Positions 12,733 to 26,300 of a DNA stretch of 64,000 bases are shown here, one piece after another. Positions within the stretch are counted from its first letter, which is position 1, and each line of letters begins with the position of its first letter. The position numbers were made by a program, and so were the translations under genes. The DNA comes from Tetrahymena thermophila SB210 (Eukaryota > Ciliophora > Oligohymenophorea > Hymenostomatida > Tetrahymenidae), in NCBI RefSeq assembly GCF_000189635.1, contig NW_002476361.1:620001-684000 (forward strand), read 5' to 3'. The notes under the pieces were generated by a model. That model saw nothing but the letters and a program-made list of their open reading frames with translations. It was not told the origin of the DNA and made no database searches.

Positions 12733-12770
12733 TCTCTTCAGTAAAGAGATTATCATCAAATAATTTACTG
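12733..12770. repeat. nested inverted repeat
   Basis: TCTCTT (12733-12738) pairs with AAGAGA (12744-12749) around the loop CAGTA. That loop plus AA, CAGTAAA (12739-12745), is also complementary to TTTACTG (12764-12770), so two alternative hairpins are possible. Related copies lie at 21409-21454, 47537-47574 and 56898-56941. Confidence 0.6.
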
Positions 12771-13156
12771 GTTGCTAAAACAAATAAAATATGTGATAAT
12801 TTTTTAAACAAATCTACTGATTTTTTTTATCTTAAATTGAAATTTTGAAAATATATTTTTGCTGTGAAAGAAATGATTTTTATTTTTATAAAATGAATAG
12901 AGTTATAATGAAAAAATATTCAAATCTAATTTATTTATATTATTTAAATCATGCTACTTTTATAATTAATTAATTAGTCTATTAGAACTAACTAATAATT
13001 ATACTGTTCAAAAAATTTAAACTGAATCAAATTTAATAATTATATAGAAATTTGATAATTAATTACTGATATTATTTTTGATAAATAAGATTTTTTAAGG
13101 ACCATAATTAAAACCATTAAATAATTAATTTACATCCCAAACAAGCATCTATCGTA

Positions 13157-13175
13157 AAGGACTATTACTAAGATT
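13157..13175. promoter_or_regulatory. conserved 19-bp block AAGGACTATTACTAAGATT, 1,346 bp before gene 1
   Basis: Identical in five spacers and one base different in the sixth. It lies inside a wider conserved region that starts with AATTAAAACCATCAAATAAT about 50 bp to the left. Function is unknown. Confidence 0.5.
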
Positions 13176-14431
13176 TTAAATATGTAATTATATTTAAAAT
13201 TAAAAAGGATAGTATCCTTATAACTAAAGGTATGAATCAGCAAATGAAGTAATAATTTACCAAATATCAAAAGTTATTTGATAGTCAAAACGTTTATATT
13301 TTACTTCCCTAGATTTCTTAGAATCATTTATAATGAATATATCATCCATCAATTTTATAAATCTCAATAATTGAAATGATTTTTTAAAAATATCATAAAC
13401 CATTCATTTATATCTTTTATAGATTTATCTGTTATTAAAAAGAAAAATATTTATTATATATTTTTACTTAAAAGGGATTTTCATTTTTTCAAAATAAAAA
13501 GAAAGAATTAGTTCATAGTTTTTAAAATTTAAATTAAAAATTCATTTATTTGTTCATAATCATTTTTTATAGAACCAATTGTTAATTATTTATTTGAGTA
13601 AATATACTTTTATGATTCTAAATCCCATATTAATCTTATTCCTAAATTTAGTAACAGATTGGTAAAATTTTATTAAAAAAATAAATTTCTGGTTTAAAAT
13701 TCAATAAATATTGGTTTTAAGTAAGTTCTAAAGATAAATATCTAGTTTATGAAAATAATTAAATTACTAATTAAATAGAAAGCTTGAAAATATTAAATGT
13801 TATATTTAAATTTTGATTGGTTACATTTAATAGGTTCAGTTTTAAAGTAAACTTTTTAATGCTAGTCATTGTTATTTAAAATGTAAAATGGATATAATAA
13901 ATCATTTATTCTTGAATAAAAGTAAAATTTAGAAAAATATAACTTTTTTCGTTTGTTTTTTGTGATATTTTAAAGAAAACTTTAATGAAGGTTATTAATT
14001 TCAAATTTAAGATTACAATTAATATCGAAGCTAATTTTACTGAATAAATAACTTAAGACTTAATTAATAAATTATCCTTTGATTCAAGTAAATGATATTT
14101 TTTTAGTGTCATAAATGATATATACTTGTCCAAAATGTTTAAATACTAAAAAGGTCAAACAATTATATATTATTCAAACTATTTTTTTTATAAAATAAAT
14201 TTAAATTATGATAAAAAAAGTTATATATTTTATATTTAAACGAAGTGGGCAAAAATACTTTAATTTAATTAATTTTTGAGCTTTTACTAAATTTTTTTTT
14301 TATCTAAAAATCAAAATTTTAAAAATAAATATTGATTTAGTTTGAAGATGTTTAATATCTTAAATGATGTTTATCCGCAAACCTGATTTTTCAGTTAATA
14401 AATTACCTAAATAAAAAATTTTAAAGAAAAT

Positions 14432-14445
14432 ATATTTATAAATAT
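14432..14445. promoter_or_regulatory. 14-bp palindrome ATATTTATAAATAT, gene 1 promoter candidate
   Basis: A perfect palindrome ending 57 bp before the ATG of gene 1. A second palindrome, AAATTATAATTT, follows at 14463-14474. The spacing fits a core-promoter or initiation element, but no transcription start is known. Confidence 0.5.
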
Positions 14446-14502
14446 CAATTGATGATATGTGTAAATTATAATTTATTTATATTATATTAAAGTAATAAAT
14501 CA

Positions 14503-17500
14503 ATGAATAAATAAAGTAATAAATAATTTTAATTTGCGGAGTTACTAAAACTCTATTATACTGAGGAGATATATAGATTGGTTCACTTGTTTCCTAGAAA
14601 TAATCCAGCTTTTTAAACATTAATAGTTTTAAAGTACTTCCTATTATTTTAATTTTGTCTGTCAACTCAATTTTAAGAAACAACCGGTTACGATTTTAAA
14701 TTAAATTTCATAATACAGACTGGACTATTTAAGTATTTAAAAAATAATGCTAATAATCTCATTTACGCCTTACTATTTGTTAATGGAATGCTATTGATAT
14801 ACATAATATTTGCACTTTTTAGATTCATGCACTTGAAATTTAGGATGATGAAGAAAGTGAACAAGAATTATAATTAGGAAATTTAGATGAAATTAGAAGA
14901 GTCTATATATGAATAAAGCAGCTGCTTAGACTAATTATTTTCATTGATGATTACTTTATAACAGAATATTATTCATTTTCCAAGTGTTATTTTAGGTTTT
15001 AATAACTTAAATAATAATAGTGTCTCTTATGCTCTTTTGTCTATTGCAATCTTACTGAGTAACTTAATGATTAATTAATTTTCTGTATGAGTTATATGCT
15101 TTACTACTTAATTAAATAAATTCCAATTTAAGCAAAGAAAAATAAATAAATGTTTTACTTTTACTTTCGAAATTAATTTAACAAAATTTTTATTTATTCA
15201 TATAGATGTTATCACTAGTGACACAGACTATAACTATGAAATTAAACTTAAAGATTACTTAGCAAAACCTTTTAATATCTTAAATTTTTTATTTAAGATC
15301 TTAGTAGAAGTTTTTATTATAGCAGCTATAGTTTACACACCAGAAGGTTAAAACTCTATACTATCTTGCTATTTTCTTATAAATGGTTTGCTTTCTTATT
15401 TTTACTCTTACTATTATGACAATTTTTCATAACTAATAAACCTGTTTACTCATTTAGCCCTATTTTGTATGAGTACAACTCTCTAAATCTATATTTCAAA
15501 TAATATTCCTAGTTAATTGTTAAGTTACCTTTTTATGATTTACATTCCTTTAAGCTATAAAATAGCTTCTATAATAGTTGAAAGAGATTATTAGAATTAA
15601 TAAAATAGCTTTCAGGAAATATATTAAGAAATATAAAATAATGATAAAAACTTTGATAGAATTTTAAGATTAAATATTTTTCAAAATATTGAGAACTCAA
15701 AGCAAAATGAGAAAAAATACTTAAAATTTTTAAATTTAATTACTAATAATAATATATCAAAGCAAAAAAAGTTTATTAATTCATACAAAGAAACTTATGG
15801 ACTTGATTAAAAATTCTAAAAGAATGAATAAATTTTTGAAAGTAATCATACTCAAGTATCAACTTAGCTAAAAAGTCAATAAAATAGCTTGTAATCTTCA
15901 TTATTTGAAGATATTTCTGAATTAAAACTGGTAGAAAAAAATATAATGAAATTATTGAAAGATTACTTTTTGTAAATTTCAAACAACAAATTAAGAATCA
16001 AATAAAATGGAACTTAGATTCTTCAAAGTGTATTTATATTTTTGATAGAAGTAAGCGAGTCATATAGAATATATTTTCTTACTTATTTATAATTGATAAA
16101 AAGCAAGAATTTATCTCTAAAGTAGAAATAAATATTTAAATCTATACATAGTATATTTTTAAAGAAAAGAGCTTTAGTAAGAAAGAGAATGGGAAAGACA
16201 AATCCATTTGAGAGCTCTTACTTACAAGTCATAACTTTTGAAAAAAAACTGGAAAAATCCTATTCCTTATTTTGCTAGACTATTAACTTAAAATTATAAA
16301 TACTAAGCATGATGAAGCAAAAGCATATTGTTGCTACAAAGTTAATTTCAAAAATTGAAACTATGCAAAGTTAAATAACTTAATTGAAGGAGAATTTAAA
16401 TTATTTAATTTAATTAAATGATGATAGCTTAGATCTTTTAAATTTACAAGCCCTATTTCTGGAAAATTTGAGTTTTTCAGAAAAAGATATAAACTTACTA
16501 CAAGTCAATAAATACAAAAAAAAAAACAATAACTTAAAATATTTAAACAGGCAAAATGAAAATGGCGTATTAAGTAGTATGATTAACAGTGATAAATTTG
16601 ATGAAAAAACTTGTATAATTTTTGCAAGTTACAAAGATACTGAAACCTTAACAATAAATCAAGTTTCTTCTAATTTTTCTAATTTATTTTGCTTTACAAG
16701 TAGAGACCATATCTATGATAAAAATATAGAATCTATTATACCTCTTGCCTTTCATAGTGTACATAAATTTTATATAAAACAATATTTAGAAGATTCTATA
16801 ACCTGTGATATTTATTCAAATGATACAAATCAGCAATAAGAATAAAATGAATAAGATAATGAAAATGACGATAATTTACTAACTCCAATTAATTAGCGAT
16901 AAGGTTACTAATTTAATTAATCCAAATACTTATCAGAGAATTAAACTGGAATGAAAAATAAAAACTATTAATTATAAAACTGTAAAATGAATTAATAGAT
17001 AATATTTGCATCTCTAAACTAAATGTTTATTTTACCTATTAAAATAGATATTAAAACAAATGAATACAAAGAAAATGGAACATTTGGATTGGTAGCTAAA
17101 ATAAAACAAATAAATGAAGAATACTAATATATTCTATTCAATGAAACAGATCTAAGTGTTATTGGTCTCACTCAATAAATGCATGAAATATTCTTTCCTA
17201 ATTGTAATAGTCTCTAAAAAATTAATATGAGATCAATTTTCCCCTTTTTAATTGGTACTTAAAATAAAACAAAAATTGAAGATTCACATATTTAAAATAA
17301 CGAAATGATTTGCAATACTACTAATACAAAAAAATAGTTTCATGTGAATTTAACAGATGATATGTAGTATATCCTTAGAGGATAGTTAAAAAATAAATTA
17401 AAAATTAAAAACAAATTCTCATTTATAATTATATAGTAAGCAGATGTAACAAACAACGCTCTAAACACTACTTATAGAAGTGTAAATAGATTAAATAAAT

Positions 17501-20500
17501 CCAAACCATAATAAGAAATTTCATCATATAGTTTTAATTATGTAGAACTATCTGTTCGAAAAATAAAGTATCATAGAGTAAATAATATAAGTTATGTTGA
17601 AATAGTAAAAATAAAATAGCTTAATCCAGCTAGTTAAGCTCAAATAATCCTTCAAGAAATAACAAACATAAAAAAATAATATATTTATTCTTAATTTTTT
17701 GAGCATCCAAGCTAGCTTTAAAATATAATCTCAGATTTAGAATTAAATCAAAATGTTAATAGCAACTTATAATTTAATAGCTTTTACTCTTAGCTTCAAT
17801 ATAGCTGTAGAGATTTTAATTAAGGAAACTAGTTACTTCAAATAAAAGAAAATGATACTCCTATTGATTTTTATAAATAATAATAACTACTAAAAACTTT
17901 AGGTGATGAAAGTACTAATCTTGAATAAATTAAATTAGTGTCAAATAGAATAGAAAATGATGATTTTAATTGTTAATCAGATGAAACTAGTAGGTTTACC
18001 TTGAACTAATTCAGAGAATAAAAAGCATTATAAAACTTGAATGAAAAATTACAACTTAATTAGCTGTAATAGATATAGAGTAATATTGCTTAAGAACAAA
18101 CATTTATTTAGTCATTTTAGGAAAACTAAATAAGCAACAGCGATTTATAAATTAAAGAAGATTTTGCTAATAAAAATAATCATTAAAACCCTATAGAAGT
18201 TTAACTAAACAAAAGCAACACTAGTGCCTTACCTAGTCATTAAAAATCAAATAAAATAATAAACATAGAATTAACATCTCCAAATAATAGCTTCAATATG
18301 AATATTAATTCTAATCAGCAATCCTTAGCTCATCTATCAGATTAGAATTTAGATGTTTAATAAGTAAAATCTCATGAATTTATTTCAAATAAAATTAAAG
18401 AAAATATTTATTTAGATATAGAAGCCAGTAATGATGAAATTAGTAAAAAATACAATAATACAATCAATCCTTTAAAAATTAGTAAAAATCCAAACAAAAT
18501 TATTAAGTCAAATAGCTTCAGAAAAAGTTAAATTACCAATACATTAAATGATGCTCTAAATGATAGAGAGAAAAAAAAATTAATGAAAAACTCTTATTAG
18601 CATAATAATATTAATTATATATAAAAAGAAAAGAAAAAGGAGCAAGTTCAAGATATCATTTACGATATTGCTTCTAGCACCTCTCAAAATTCATATTATA
18701 CTCCAGTCAAGAGATAGCTAACACAAATTATGGAAGATTCATCAATCCTAAAAGTTATAAAACTAATAAAAATTATTGGAGTTATTTGTTTCGCTGTCAT
18801 GGTAGGAATCACTTGGTTACAATTCAACTCGATGTATCAGTATATGTCATCAGCAAATTAAGATTACGAAGATTTTGGCTGGCCTACAACTTATTCTTCT
18901 TCTCTAAGTGATATCCTTAAAAATAAAAATATTTAATTTCTTACTAATTATACAAGAATGAATTTTACAGATATTCACTAAAAGTAACTTTTTTATGATC
19001 AAATACAATAAAATATGGAGAATACTTTCTCAGATGTATTAAGATTGTTAGCTTTATTGGAAACTGCTAGCACAAATAGAGAAGTATTTAATAGAGTAAT
19101 AGGGAATAAAATGAATTTTTACTTTGGAAAATTGTATAACACATAATTGCTTAACTCAACTACATCTAATAGTATTGATTTAGTATTTTAAAATTATAGC
19201 AGTACCTTGCAATATAGCATAACTTTAAGTGTTTAAAATATCTTCCGTTATATCAATAACCTGGGTAATGGAAGGCCTGAGTTTTACTTAATATAAAATT
19301 AATTAGAGGCAATTTCTAAATTAGAATATTTACAATAGTAAATAAAAGAAGACCAATCAGAAAAATAGGAATATATTCAAGATGAACTATATATCATAAT
19401 CATGATTTTAGTTTTAATTAACACATTTTGTGTTATGATAATAATTCCATTATATTTTTACATTTAAAAAGAAAGAGATTCTATAATTTACCTATTTACT
19501 ACATTTCCAATTTAAAAGTTAGATAATTTGATCAAAAAAATATAAGATTCCTACTTTAGCATAAACACTAGCTCGATTTATTAGAATTAAAACAACTAAA
19601 TAATTTCTGATACACTTTTATAATTAGAAGGCATTGATAATGTAAATAATACAAGAAAACATACTATTAGCTCTATCACAAGTCTCCCTAGATACAATAA
19701 AAAATTATATTTTGCTTGTTTCCTTATTTATTCATTAATAATATGCTATCCAATAATTGTTAAAATCCTAAGTTCTGATTATTTAACAAAGTCTGCTCTA
19801 GATCTTTAAACACTATGTAATTTATTTATAAGCATTCTTTAATTTTATACATTCAGTTAAACAAATAATTTAAATTTTAAATATTTAAATAAAATAAAAA
19901 TCTATTATCTTTTATTATCAAAAAAATAAATAATATTTATTTATTATAATTTTAAAAGCGAAAGTCTACTAGCTAAGATCATATCTATTGTAGAATATTG
20001 CAATGCATTTTAATGTTTTATTAATGAAGGCAAGACCAAGATTCAAGCCTATGAAACCTGAAATTTATTATGATTATTTATAAACACTAATTGAATAGTA
20101 GGAAGATATAAGTAAGGATATCTAATGGATAATAAATACATAGTATTCAGATTAAAGGTATTTTATTTATTAAAATCTACAGATTAATTTCATTATAATT
20201 ATTAATTAATTAAATAATGGACATAAATTTTTATTTTTATTAATTAAATTTTAATTTTTTAGTTTTATTTAAATATTTATATATATAAATATATAAATAG
20301 ATTTAATTAAGACTTGTACGATAACTTCTTTTTTTCTGCTTTTAAAACAAATTTGTGTGAAGATTTTAAGAACTATCCTTAATTCAATACTAATCCTAAA
20401 AAAGTAAATGTTGATTTATGCACTTCACCACAATAAAAGTTCTTATAATAAGGTTTCTCAGTTGCTTATAAAAGTCTTTTTAGTATGTTTACTGAACTAT

Positions 20501-20871
20501 ACAACATATATATAATACCAGATGATAAAGTATCAAGATAATAAGTACTATAAGTATTAAAAAATCTTGATATTTAGGAATACACGGCTTTTACTGAGTT
20601 TTTAGATGAAACAATTATCAGTTTAAATTAATTTATTTTAACTTAAAATAATATTTTTTATCATTAGTTAGAATTATAATTGATAGGTTTGATAGCTTTT
20701 TAAATGGTATTAATGCTTTTAGTCTTCTTTTTTGGTTGGATCACTTTCAGTAATTATTTGAATTACTAGCTACACAAAACAAAAAAGTATCTATAAATTC
20801 TAGACATTAATACTTTAATTGAAAATCAATACATTTAAAATTATATTAAAAAAAATTTAGTTGCTTAATGA
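14503..20871 (+). CDS. gene 1: TmcB-like PAS membrane sensor protein, four exons
   Basis: The model is join(14503..15058, 15206..19816, 19959..20157, 20301..20871), 1,978 residues, ending TAA TGA at 20866-20871. The reading frame was followed through exon 2 without a TGA. An N-terminal membrane block (about residues 36-313) opens MNKQSNKQFQFAELLKLYYT. A helical TPR-like segment includes SESYRIYF and KRMGKTNPF. The PAS domain is near 650-720 (KTCIIFASY, VSSNFSNLFCFTSRD, NIESIIPLAF, YIKQYLED). The second PAS-like module has GTFGLVAKIKQINEEYQYIL. An Asn/Gln-rich linker leads to the last membrane segments. The first external loop (RMNFTDIHQKQLFYDQ) is most like that of gene 3. Expected role is sensing at a membrane with a cytosolic PAS signalling domain; ligand and output are unknown. 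Confidence 0.85.
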
Positions 20872-21408
20872 TAAATTTATTTTTTATAAGTTTTGCAATT
20901 AATATTTATTAAAACTTTTTTTATTTAATTTTAATATAAATTCAAATTTCTTAATTGATTGAACTAATATGCAAAAAATAAAATTATGGTTTTTTAGATG
21001 TATATTTGTTGATATTTATAATCTATTTATTTTCTATACGATGGATTTTTAACTTTTTTGTTTTGTATCCTTCATTAAGTTCGGTATTTCTATAAAAATA
21101 TATATTTTTATTCTTTTTTTCTTTTAATTAAAATGGTGATCCATTAATATCAATTTTATACATTATATAGAAAGGTGTAAATCGAAATACTAGACCCCCA
21201 ATAGATTTTAAAAAAATCAACTCAAGCCAAAAAAATAATAAATTATTGCAAAATTAAGTAAGTGAGTAAATTTTTAGAAAAAAATTTCATTAAAGTATTT
21301 AGCATCAAAATTAGAATAATTTTTAAATGACTATTAAGATTTTAAGAAGATAAAAGAAATAGTTGTAGCTCTTTTTTTAGCTATTTTTAAATAAATCAAT
21401 CATCAATA

Positions 21409-21454
21409 TCTCTTCAGTAATTCAGTAGAGAGCATATCATCAAATTATTTACTG
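21409..21454. repeat. nested inverted repeat, second copy
   Basis: TCTCT (21409-21413) pairs with AGAGA (21427-21431), and CAGTAA (21415-21420) with the TTACTG in TTTACTG (21448-21454). The loop is longer than in the first copy because of an extra TTCAGTA. Confidence 0.55.
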
Positions 21455-21892
21455 GTTGATTAAAATAAAGAAAATTTAGAAGGATATTGAAAATGAAGAG
21501 AGAGACAGCAAAGTTAAATGATAAAATCATTCATACATTCATACATAAAATTATTTGAGTTAAAAATATAAATTTATTATTAATTAAATAATTTTTATTT
21601 TTACAAAATGAATAGGAGTTTTAATGAAAAAATATACAAATCTAATTTATTTATATTACTTAGATTTTTCTATTTTTAATAATTAATTAAATTATACTTG
21701 CCATATAAAAATTCTAAAAGAGCTAATAGTTATACTGCTCAAAAAATCCTAACTAAATTAAATTTAAAAATAATACAGAAACTTTTAAATTAATGCTATT
21801 ATTTTTATTAAAAAGGTTTTTTAAAAGAACCATAATTAAAACCATCAAATAATTAATTTACATTCCAAAAAAGCATTCATCTATCTATCTTC

Positions 21893-21911
21893 AAGGACTA
21901 TTACTAAGATT
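21893..21911. promoter_or_regulatory. conserved 19-bp block, 1,415 bp before gene 2
   Basis: Exact copy of AAGGACTATTACTAAGATT, preceded by TC as in most copies. Confidence 0.5.
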
Positions 21912-23236
21912 TAAAAGTATGTAAGCACTTAAAAATAAAAAGCATCCTATTGTAATAATTAAAGGTATAAAGCAGCCAATGAAGTAATCATTTGCTAAGT
22001 ATTAAATGCTACTTAATAGCAGTAATGTTTGTTTACATGTTTCTTCTCTAAACTTTTCAAAATCTTTTGTAATTAATATAGACATTCATCAACTTTACAA
22101 AGCTTAAAAATTTATGGTTGTTTATAAAATATCATAAACAATTCATTCATTTATATATTTATTCATTATTATTAAAATCGAAAAAAAATATTTATTTGTA
22201 TTTAAAATAATTGATTTTCTAATTTTGAAAATAAAAATAAATATAAGTTTTTAAAATATAAATTAAAGATTCATTTATTGATTTATTTATTGATAACCAT
22301 TTTCTGTAGAGCCAATTAAATATAATTTTTTGATCCAAGTAAAATATCCTAAGTATATTGTTCCTAAATTTAGAATAAGTTTTGTAAAATTTTATTAAAA
22401 AAATAAATTCATGGTTTAAAAATCAATAAAAATATTAGTGTGTGCTTTAAGTTAAGTTCTAAAAATAAATATCTAATTATAAAAATAATTAAATTATTCA
22501 TAAAATAGAAAGTTTGAAAATAAATATTAAATGTTATATTTAAGTTTTAATTAGTTCTATTTAATAGGTCCTCTTTTTAAAAGTTTTTAAAGTAAGTAAA
22601 CTCTTTCACGTTAATCATTATTATTTAAAATGTAAAATGATTAAAATAAATAATCTACCATTGAAAAATAGATGGAAAATAATTATTTTTTTTTATAGAA
22701 CATTTTCTTTTCATTTTTGCGATTTAATAAAGAAAATTTTTATGATGCTTACTAATTAAAATTTTAAGATTACTATTAATAATGAATCTAATTTACTTTC
22801 AATTGATTGTATAATTTTACTGAATGAATAATTTAATATTTAATTTATTTTAGATTAGATACGCTTTACTTATTCAAGTAGTAAATAACTTTTATGATTT
22901 TAACTTGCCTAAAATGTCTAAATACTTAAAAATACAAGCAATTTATTATATATTATTTATACAATTTTTTTTATAAAATAAATTTAAATAATCATCAAAT
23001 AAGATATTTATTTTTTATTTAAATAAAGTAAGCTATTTTAGAAAAAATTTAACTAATTAATTTTTGAGTTTTTAATAACTTTGTTTTGATAATAGTTAGT
23101 GGTTAAAAACCCAAATTTTAATAATAAGGATATATTTAGTTTGAAGAAATTTAATATTTTAAATAACCTTTATCCACCAGCCAGATTTTTCAGATAATAG
23201 ATTACCTACCATAAATAAAATAGTCCCAAAGAAAAT

Positions 23237-23250
23237 ATATTTATAAATAT
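23237..23250. promoter_or_regulatory. 14-bp palindrome, gene 2 promoter candidate
   Basis: Exact ATATTTATAAATAT, 57 bp before the ATG. The following 12-bp palindrome has one mismatch here (CAATTATAATTT). Confidence 0.5.
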
Positions 23251-23307
23251 CAAATAATGATATGTGTCAATTATAATTTATTTATATCATAATAAAATCA
23301 AAAATCA

Positions 23308-26300
23308 ATGAATAGATAAAAAAGCTAATAATTTTAATTTACAGAGTTGCTAAAACTCTATTATACTGAGGAGATATATAGATTAGTTCATTTATTTCCT
23401 AGAAATAATCCTATCTTTTTAATATTAATAGTTTTAAACTACTTCATATTATTTCAATTTTCTCTGTCAACTCAACTTGAAGAAACAACAGGTTACGATT
23501 TTAAAATAAATTTCATAATACAAACTGGACTATTTAAGTATTTAAAAAAGAATATTAATAATATCATTTATTCCATGATATCTATTAATGGAATATTATT
23601 GATATACATGATATTTGCACTTTTTAGATTCATACACTTAAAATTTGAGATGACGAAGAAAGTGAACAAGAATTATAATTAGGAAATTTAGATGAAATTA
23701 GAAGAATTTGTATATGAATAAAGCAGCTGCTTCGACTAACTATTTTCATTAATGATTACTTTATAACAGAATATTATACATTTTCCTAGTATTATATTAG
23801 GTTTTAATAATTTAAATAACAATAGTGCTTCTTATGCTCTTTTGTCTATTGCAATCTTAATGAGTAAATTAATTATAATATGCTTTGCTTAATTAATTAT
23901 TTGCTTTACTAAATTAATTAATTCCGATTCTAATTTAAATAAAGAAAAAGAAACATATTTTTATTTTTACTTTCTAATTATTAATTAATATAATACATTT
24001 TTTATTTATTAATTTATATAGACGTTATTACTTGTGACACAGACTATAACTATGAAATTAAACTTAAAGACTACTTAGCAAAACCTTTTAATATCTTAAA
24101 TTTTTTATTTAAGATCTTAGTAGAAATTTTTATTATAGCAGCTATAGTTTACACACCAGAAGGTTAAAACTCTATACTATCTTGCTATTTTCTTATTAAT
24201 GGTTTGCTTTCTTATTTTTACTCTTACTATTATGATAACTTTTCTTAACTAATAAACCTATTTACTCATTTAGCATTATTTTGTATGAGTGCAACTCTAT
24301 AAATCTATATTTCATATGATATTCCTAGCTAATTGTTAAGTTTCCTTTTTATGATTTACATTCCTTTAAGCTATAAAATAGCTTCTATAATAGTTGAAAG
24401 TGATTATTAGAATTAATAAAATAGCTTTCAGGAAATATATTAAGAAATATAAAGTAATGATAAAAACTTTGATAGAATTTTAAGATTAAATATTTTTGAC
24501 AATATTGAGAACTAAAAGCAAAATGAGAAAAAATTCTTAAAATTTTTAAATTTAATTACTAATAATTATATGTCAAAGTAAAATTAATTTATTAATTCCT
24601 ACAAAGAAACTAATGGACTTGTTTAAAAATTCTAAAAAAATGAGTAAATTTTTGAAAGTAATCATACTCTAGCATCAACTTAACTAAAAAATTAATAAAT
24701 TAGCTAGTAAACTCGGTTGTTTGAAGACATTTCTGAATTAAAATTGATAGAAAAAAATGTCATGATATTATTGAAAGATCAATTTTTGAAAACTTCAAAC
24801 AGCAAACTAAGAAGTAAATAAAATGGAACAAAGATTCTTCAAAGCGTATTTATATTTTTGATAGAGATGAGTGAGTCATATAGAATATATTTCCTTACAT
24901 ATTTACAATTGATAAAAAGCAAGAATTTATCTCTAAAGTAGAAATAAATATTTAAATCTATACACAGTATATTTTTAAAGAAAAGAGCTTAAGTAAGAAA
25001 GATAATGGGAAAGACAAATCCATTTGATAGTTCTTACTTATAAGTGATTACTTTTGAAAAAAAACTGGAGAATTCCTATTCATTATTTCGCTAAACTGTT
25101 AAAATAAAATTATAAATACTAAGCATGATGAAACAAAAACATATAGTAGCTACAGATTTAATTTCTAAAATCGAAAGTATGCAAAATTAAATAGCTTAAT
25201 TAAAGGAGAATTTAAATTATTTAATTTAATTAAATGATGATAACTTGGATCTTTTAAATTTACAAGCTCTGTTTCTGGAAAATTTGAGCTTTTCAGAAAA
25301 AGATATAAACTTATTACAAGTCAATAAATACAAAAAAAAAAGCTATTACTAAAAATATTATTTAAACAGACAAAATGAAGATGACATGTTAAGTTCTATG
25401 AATAACAATGATAAATTTGATGAAAAAACTTGTATAATTTTTGCAAGTTACAGAGATACTGAAACCTTAACAATAAATCAAGTTTCATCTAATTTTTATA
25501 ATTTATTTGGCTTCACAAGCAGAGATAATATCTATAATCGAAATATTGAATCTATTATACCTCTTGCATTTTAGAGTGTACATAAAATGTATATAAAACA
25601 ATATTTAGAAGATTCAATAACATGCAATATTTCAAATGATACAAAAGAGTAATTAGAATAAAACGAATAAGATCATGAAAATGACGAAAATGAAGTAACT
25701 CCAATTAACTAGCGATAAGGTTACTTATTTAATTAACCAAAATTCTTATCAGAGAATTAAACTGGAACAAAAAATAAAAACTATTAATTATAAAACTGTA
25801 AAATGAATTAATAGATAATATTTGCATCTCTAAACTAAATGTTTATTTTACCTATTAAAATAGATATTAAAACAAATGAATATAATGAAAATGGAACATT
25901 TGGATTGGTAGCTAAAATAAAACAAATAAATGAAGAATATTAATATATTCTATTCAATGAAACAGATCTAAGTGTTATTGGTCTCACTCAATAAATACAC
26001 GAGATATTCTTTCCAAATTGTAACAATCTCTAAAAAATTAATTTGAGATAAATTTTCCCCTTTTTGATTGGAACTTAAAATAAAACAAAAATTGAAGATT
26101 CACATATTTAATTTAACGAAACGACTTGCAGCACTAATAATACAAAATAATAGTTTCATGTGAATTTAACAGATGACGTGCATTATATCTTTAGAGGTTA
26201 ATTAAAAGATAAATTAACTATTAAAAAGAAATTAGCATTTATAATTATATAGCAGGCAGATGAAATAAACAACACTGTAAACACTCTAAACACTCTTTAT

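Larger units (their letters stand above)
12368..14502. other. spacer between gene 0 and gene 1
   Basis: No gene is seen. It holds the nested inverted repeat at 12733-12770, the conserved 19-bp block at 13157-13175 and the 14-bp palindrome at 14432-14445. Much of the rest matches the other spacers loosely, including the run ACCATAATTAAAACCATTAA near 13102. Confidence 0.7.
20872..23307. other. spacer between gene 1 and gene 2
   Basis: No gene is seen. From about 21275 rightwards it is closely similar to the spacer before gene 5 (from about 47395). It includes ATCTATCTTCAAGG followed by the 19-bp block and ATGTAAGCACTTAAAAATAA just beyond it. It also holds a nested inverted repeat at 21409-21454. 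Confidence 0.7.

Noticed and set aside
14520-14545. A splice acceptor just before the conserved LLKLYYTEE (TTTGCGG, TTTACAG or TTGCAG in the copies)
   Set aside because: The AG is not present in gene 1 (GCGG) nor in gene 6 (TTTACTGAG), while an in-frame ATG 36-39 bp upstream is kept in all six copies, so a simple start is preferred.
15776-15982. Minus-strand frames here and at 33563-33751
   Set aside because: Both are the antisense of the same part of exon 2 in genes 1 and 3; they recur only because the genes are paralogues.
16468-16839. Separate short PAS genes (also at 25386, 42849, 51540 and 60809)
   Set aside because: They are merely the parts of exon 2 that happen to use CAA/CAG for Gln; the frame continues both ways once TAA/TAG are read as Gln.
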